Part shown: positions 60,996 through 64,000 of the stretch, in pieces
Position numbering within the stretch: position 1 is the stretch's first letter
How the letters are laid out: the number at the start of each line of letters is the position of its first letter
NCBI GenBank assembly: GCA_013349325.1
Contig: DUZX01000008.1
Coordinates: 1-64,000, forward strand
DNA: 64,000 bases
Reading direction: 5' to 3'
From: Desulfuromonadales bacterium
GTDB lineage: Bacteria > Desulfobacterota > Desulfuromonadia > Geobacterales > Pseudopelobacteraceae
Position numbers and translations under genes: made by a program
Notes under the pieces: generated by a model
What the model was told of the DNA's origin: nothing
The model's database searches: none
The model's input: the letters and a program-made list of their open reading frames with translations, nothing else

Positions 60996-62048
60996 ATGAT
61001 CAAGACAAACAATCTGAAAGTAACCGGGATCACACCGATAATCGCACCCACAGACCTGCGCCAGGTATTCCCGGTTTCCGATAAAGAGCGAGCCTTTATC
61101 AGCACAAGCCGTGAGCAGATCAAAAACATTATTCACCGGCGCGACAAACGGTTGATGGTAATTGTCGGTCCCTGCTCCATCCACGACACGAAAGCAGCGC
61201 TTGAGTATGCCGAGCGCCTGACGATTCTCTCGCGCCGTGTCGAAGATCAGTTACTGCTGATCATGCGGGTCTATTTTGAAAAGCCGCGTACAACGGTCGG
61301 CTGGAAGGGACTGATCAACGATCCCGACATGAACGGCAGTCACCTGATCTCTAAAGGTCTCGGCATTGCCCGTGGGCTTTTAAGTCGCATGACCGCTCTG
61401 GAAGTTCCGGTTGCCAACGAAATGCTCGATCCGATCACCCCGGAATACGTTGCTGATCTGATAAGCTGGGGAGCCATAGGAGCCCGCACGACCGAATCCC
61501 AGACCCACCGTGAAATGTCGAGCGGGCTCTCATTCCCGGTCGGCTTCAAAAATGGCACCGACGGCAACCTGCAGATTGCGATGGACGCCATGAAAGCGGC
61601 TCAGCACCCGCACAGCTTTCTTGGCATCAACAGCGAAGGTCGTGCATCGATCGTTCAGACTATTGGCAACCCTGACGTACACATTGTGCTGCGCGGCGGT
61701 TCCAAAAAAGCCAATTACCATCCCGAGGATATTGCCCACACTGAGGAGTGCCTCAGAAAGCACGGACTGGTACCGACTATCATGGTCGATTGCAGCCATG
61801 GTAATTCCAACAAGGACTTCAACAAGCAGCCCGAAGTTCTGGCAAGCGTGGTTGAACAGATCCTTGCCGGCAATACCTCCATCTCGGGCGTTATGATCGA
61901 AAGTAACCTCCAGCCGGGCAACCAGAAAATTTCCGAAGACCGTAGCCTTATGAAATACGGTGTTTCAATAACGGATGCCTGCATTGACTGGGCTACAACC
62001 GAAGAGGTACTGCTGAACACTCATCGTCAGCTGCAAAAGAGAAACTGA
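60996..62048 (+). CDS. 3-deoxy-7-phosphoheptulonate synthase, class I
   Basis: The enzyme joins phosphoenolpyruvate and erythrose 4-phosphate to DAHP, the entry to aromatic amino acids. The 350-residue reading shows the AroF/G/H-type signatures VGPCSIHD, GARTTESQTHREMSSGLS, GFKNGTDG and VDCSHGNSNKD. Which amino acid inhibits it cannot be told. The ATG at 60996 has GGGAGAG upstream. A TTG at 60936 that opens the longer frame is part of the promoter. Confidence 0.95.
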   Translation: MIKTNNLKVTGITPIIAPTDLRQVFPVSDKERAFISTSREQIKNIIHRRDKRLMVIVGPCSIHDTKAALEYAERLTILSRRVEDQLLLIMRVYFEKPRTTVGWKGLINDPDMNGSHLISKGLGIARGLLSRMTALEVPVANEMLDPITPEYVADLISWGAIGARTTESQTHREMSSGLSFPVGFKNGTDGNLQIAMDAMKAAQHPHSFLGINSEGRASIVQTIGNPDVHIVLRGGSKKANYHPEDIAHTEECLRKHGLVPTIMVDCSHGNSNKDFNKQPEVLASVVEQILAGNTSISGVMIESNLQPGNQKISEDRSLMKYGVSITDACIDWATTEEVLLNTHRQLQKRN

Positions 62049-62053
62049 TAACG

Positions 62054-62085
62054 CGGGGAGCCATTACAGGCGCCCCGTTTTATTT
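62054..62085 (+). terminator. intrinsic terminator after DAHP synthase
   Basis: The stem is CGGGG-A-GCC paired with GGC-G-CCCCG around loop ATTACA, followed by TTTTATTT. It ends at the stop codon of the convergent sppA gene. Confidence 0.9.
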
Positions 62086-62966
62086 CACTCATACATCATG
62101 CGCAGCCCTCCGGCAGCTCTGCCGAGCGGCCCCTGAAAGGCTCCTTCGGCACCGTCAACCAGCACATCCATATAGTTGACCTTTTTCTTCGGCGGGAGCA
62201 GGATCTCCGGTTCTCCGCTGATACCGGCCAATGTGCCGGCTTCCTCAAGCGCATCCTGCAGAGTACCCAATCGATCCACCAGTTGTAACTTCATAGCCTG
62301 CTCACCGGAAAGAATGCGTCCGTCAGCTATCGCACGAACACTTTCTATCGGAAGCTTACGACCGGTCGCTACGGCGGCAACAAACTGTTCATGGGTATTG
62401 TCGATAACCGCCTGCAGCATGGCCCGATCTTCAGCAGACAACTCGCGCAGCGGCGAACCGGAGTCTTTGAATTTCCCGGTTTTAAGCGTATGCGATTTGA
62501 TGCCGATCTTGTCCATCAGGATCTCGATATTGGAGAGTTTCAAAATCACGCCGATACTGGCCGTAATGGTACCGGGATTTGCATAGATAACGGAAGCCGG
62601 GGCGGAAATATAATACCCCCCTGATGCGGCCAGACTCCCCATCGAGACGATGATCTTCTTTTTAGCGGCAAACTTTTTCACCTCGGCATAGATCTCCTGT
62701 GAAGGCGCCACAATTCCGCCCGGAGAATCAACACGCAGCACGACCGCCTTGACGTCTTCCTTCTTCAGAAAATAACGCAGCTGGCGGATCGTTTCTTTTG
62801 AATCGAGAATCATCCCCTTGACTTCAACCAGGCCAACGCCCTGTTTTCCGGTCAGTGTCGTTTCATCCCCCCCGATCAGCATCGAAGCGATTTTGACTGA
62901 AACGGCAAACAGCGCCGTCACTGAACACAGTATGACCAGACCGATTACGATTACTTTTTTTGACAT
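62085..62966 (-). CDS. sppA: signal peptide peptidase SppA (short form)
   Basis: SppA cleaves leftover signal peptides in the membrane. The 293-residue protein has an N-terminal membrane segment (5-25), VLRVDSPGG and the nucleophile region MGSLAASGGYYIS. The short form has one protease domain and should assemble as an octamer. AGGAGCAGG precedes the ATG. Confidence 0.93.
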   Translation of the reverse strand: MSKKVIVIGLVILCSVTALFAVSVKIASMLIGGDETTLTGKQGVGLVEVKGMILDSKETIRQLRYFLKKEDVKAVVLRVDSPGGIVAPSQEIYAEVKKFAAKKKIIVSMGSLAASGGYYISAPASVIYANPGTITASIGVILKLSNIEILMDKIGIKSHTLKTGKFKDSGSPLRELSAEDRAMLQAVIDNTHEQFVAAVATGRKLPIESVRAIADGRILSGEQAMKLQLVDRLGTLQDALEEAGTLAGISGEPEILLPPKKKVNYMDVLVDGAEGAFQGPLGRAAGGLRMMYE

Positions 62967-63028
62967 ATTTGCGTACCTGCTCCTGATTTAGACTGTAATG
63001 ATGGCGACACTTCTGCTAAAGTTGCCGC

Positions 63029-63496
63029 ATGAAAGTACTCGTAATTTCCGATACTCACGGTAATTTTCCGTCTGCCCTGACAGCCTGCGACCTGGCGGAA
63101 CCGTTCGATGCACTCATTCATCTGGGGGATGGGTGCGGCGATGCTGATCTGTTGCGGTCAGCCCTGGATATTCCGGTTATTGCCGTATCCGGTAATTGCG
63201 ACGTCGGTATAAACGCCCCGAGAGAATTGTTGTGGGAATGTGAAGGGAAGAAGTTTCTGCTGGTTCACGGGGATATCTATCGGGTTAAATCAGGCCTTGC
63301 TCTTCTGGAACAGCGAGCCAGGGAACTGGGTGCTGATGCAGTTCTGTATGGACATACCCACGTGGCCATGCAGGAAGAGCGATCCGGCTTGCTGATACTG
63401 AACCCCGGCACGCTGATCAAGAGTGGCCGGTTCCAGAGCTACGCCATCCTTACCGTTGATACAGACAGCATCTCCGCCCGAATCTTAGAGATTTAA
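63029..63496 (+). CDS. YfcE/MJ0936-type phosphodiesterase
   Basis: The 155-residue protein is a compact calcineurin-like phosphoesterase with metal motifs ISDTHGN, HLGDG, SGNCD, VHGD and GHTH. Relatives act on bis-p-nitrophenyl phosphate and similar diesters in vitro; the natural substrate is unknown. Its last four bases overlap the end of the convergent pssA gene. Confidence 0.88.
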   Translation: MKVLVISDTHGNFPSALTACDLAEPFDALIHLGDGCGDADLLRSALDIPVIAVSGNCDVGINAPRELLWECEGKKFLLVHGDIYRVKSGLALLEQRARELGADAVLYGHTHVAMQEERSGLLILNPGTLIKSGRFQSYAILTVDTDSISARILEI

Positions 63497-64000
63497 AGCG
63501 CCCCTTCCCTGCCGGCACCCTCACGTCCCTTGTGTACCGCTTTTTCCAGTCTGCGTCGCCGTGGCCAGGTGAGTACAAAATCCACCGGTCCGGAAAATAC
63601 ATACAGCAGCAGAATCGAGAATGTCATCAGCACCGGTTCTGCCGCCACGACGATCAGCAGCACCACTGCCAAAAGCAGAAAGCCGAACGGCTGACGCTTG
63701 ATCAGCGCCGGATCCTTGAATGAGTAGTAGCGGAAGTTGGAAACCATCAGGAAGGCCAGCAGATAGATCAACGCAATGATAGCCAGTTTTTTGTAAGAAC
63801 TGGGCCAGCCGAAATGTGTGAAGAGCAGAACAGTGGATGCGATCATACAGGCCGCAGCCGGAATCGGCAGACCAACAAAGCGTTTGCTTTCAACCGTTTC
63901 AACCTGAACGTTAAAACGCGCCAGACGCAGGGCACCGCAGACCACAAACAGAAACGCCGCCAACCAGCCCAGCCTGCCGAACGGGCGCAGAGCCCAGGCG
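63493..64000 (-). CDS. pssA: CDP-diacylglycerol-serine O-phosphatidyltransferase, C-terminal part
   Basis: The open frame runs through the window edge; the start is missing. About 168 residues are visible, with the segment ALRLARFNV, several membrane helices and a basic C-terminal tail. This matches the C-terminal half of PssA, which makes phosphatidylserine, the precursor of phosphatidylethanolamine. The CDP-alcohol phosphotransferase motif itself lies outside the window, so the call rests on the distal part. Confidence 0.82.
   Translation of the reverse strand, partial: AWALRPFGRLGWLAAFLFVVCGALRLARFNVQVETVESKRFVGLPIPAAACMIASTVLLFTHFGWPSSYKKLAIIALIYLLAFLMVSNFRYYSFKDPALIKRQPFGFLLLAVVLLIVVAAEPVLMTFSILLLYVFSGPVDFVLTWPRRRRLEKAVHKGREGAGREGAL

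Noticed and set aside
1..64000. CRISPR arrays, integrases or complete insertion sequences
   Set aside because: No regularly spaced repeats, recombinase or transposase genes were seen in the window.

Overview
The window looks like a chromosomal segment of a Geobacter-type bacterium (Desulfuromonadota, order Geobacterales). This placement is inferred from gene content: a chemoreceptor with a periplasmic c-type haem motif, a korDABC 2-oxoacid:ferredoxin oxidoreductase directly after the ribosomal operon, an exosortase-type CAAX protease, many hybrid histidine kinases, and duplicated chemosensory genes without flagellar genes. Most of the left 20 kb is visibly AT-rich; the DNA from tuf rightwards is more GC-rich.

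Layout. (1) 1-2.6 kb: minus-strand membrane CAAX-type protease, membrane metallophosphoesterase, YdcF-type protein, and a tRNA-Gln(CTG) with its own promoter and terminator. (2) 2.6-5.3 kb: korDABC, minus strand. (3) 5.3-24.4 kb: one continuous minus-strand str-S10-spc-alpha super-operon from rpsL to rplQ, including secY, adk, map and rpoA. The small rpmD and rpmJ genes are present. No infA was found, and no rpoBC precedes rpsL. (4) 24.45-24.67 kb: a strong minus-strand promoter followed at once by a highly folded, apparently non-coding stretch. This is the best candidate in the window for an undescribed RNA. (5) 24.7-31.6 kb: a minus-strand phosphorelay cassette (REC-HD-GYP-like regulator, two hybrid kinases, a stand-alone Hpt protein). 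(6) 31.8-54.8 kb: a large chemosensory region with two sets of che genes, several receptors, two CheX proteins, an unusual J-domain/leucine-rich-repeat protein and a DUF342 (FapA-like) protein. (7) 55-60.9 kb: cell-shape operon rodA-mrdA-mreD-mreC, then rfbA and gmhB, minus strand. (8) 60.9-64 kb: DAHP synthase, SppA, a YfcE-type phosphodiesterase, and a pssA gene cut by the window edge.

The chemosensory region carries three lesions. The first cheA has a one-base deletion in its ATP-binding G box. A soluble receptor-like gene has an in-frame amber codon at codon 47. An orphan receptor C-terminus lies between cheB and cheV. They may mean real decay of one pathway; the two point lesions could instead be sequence errors. 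The second cheA set (48.1-54.8 kb) is intact. Two intergenic inverted repeats with arms of about 24-25 bp, one within and one just after the intact set, resemble small mobile or REP-like elements.
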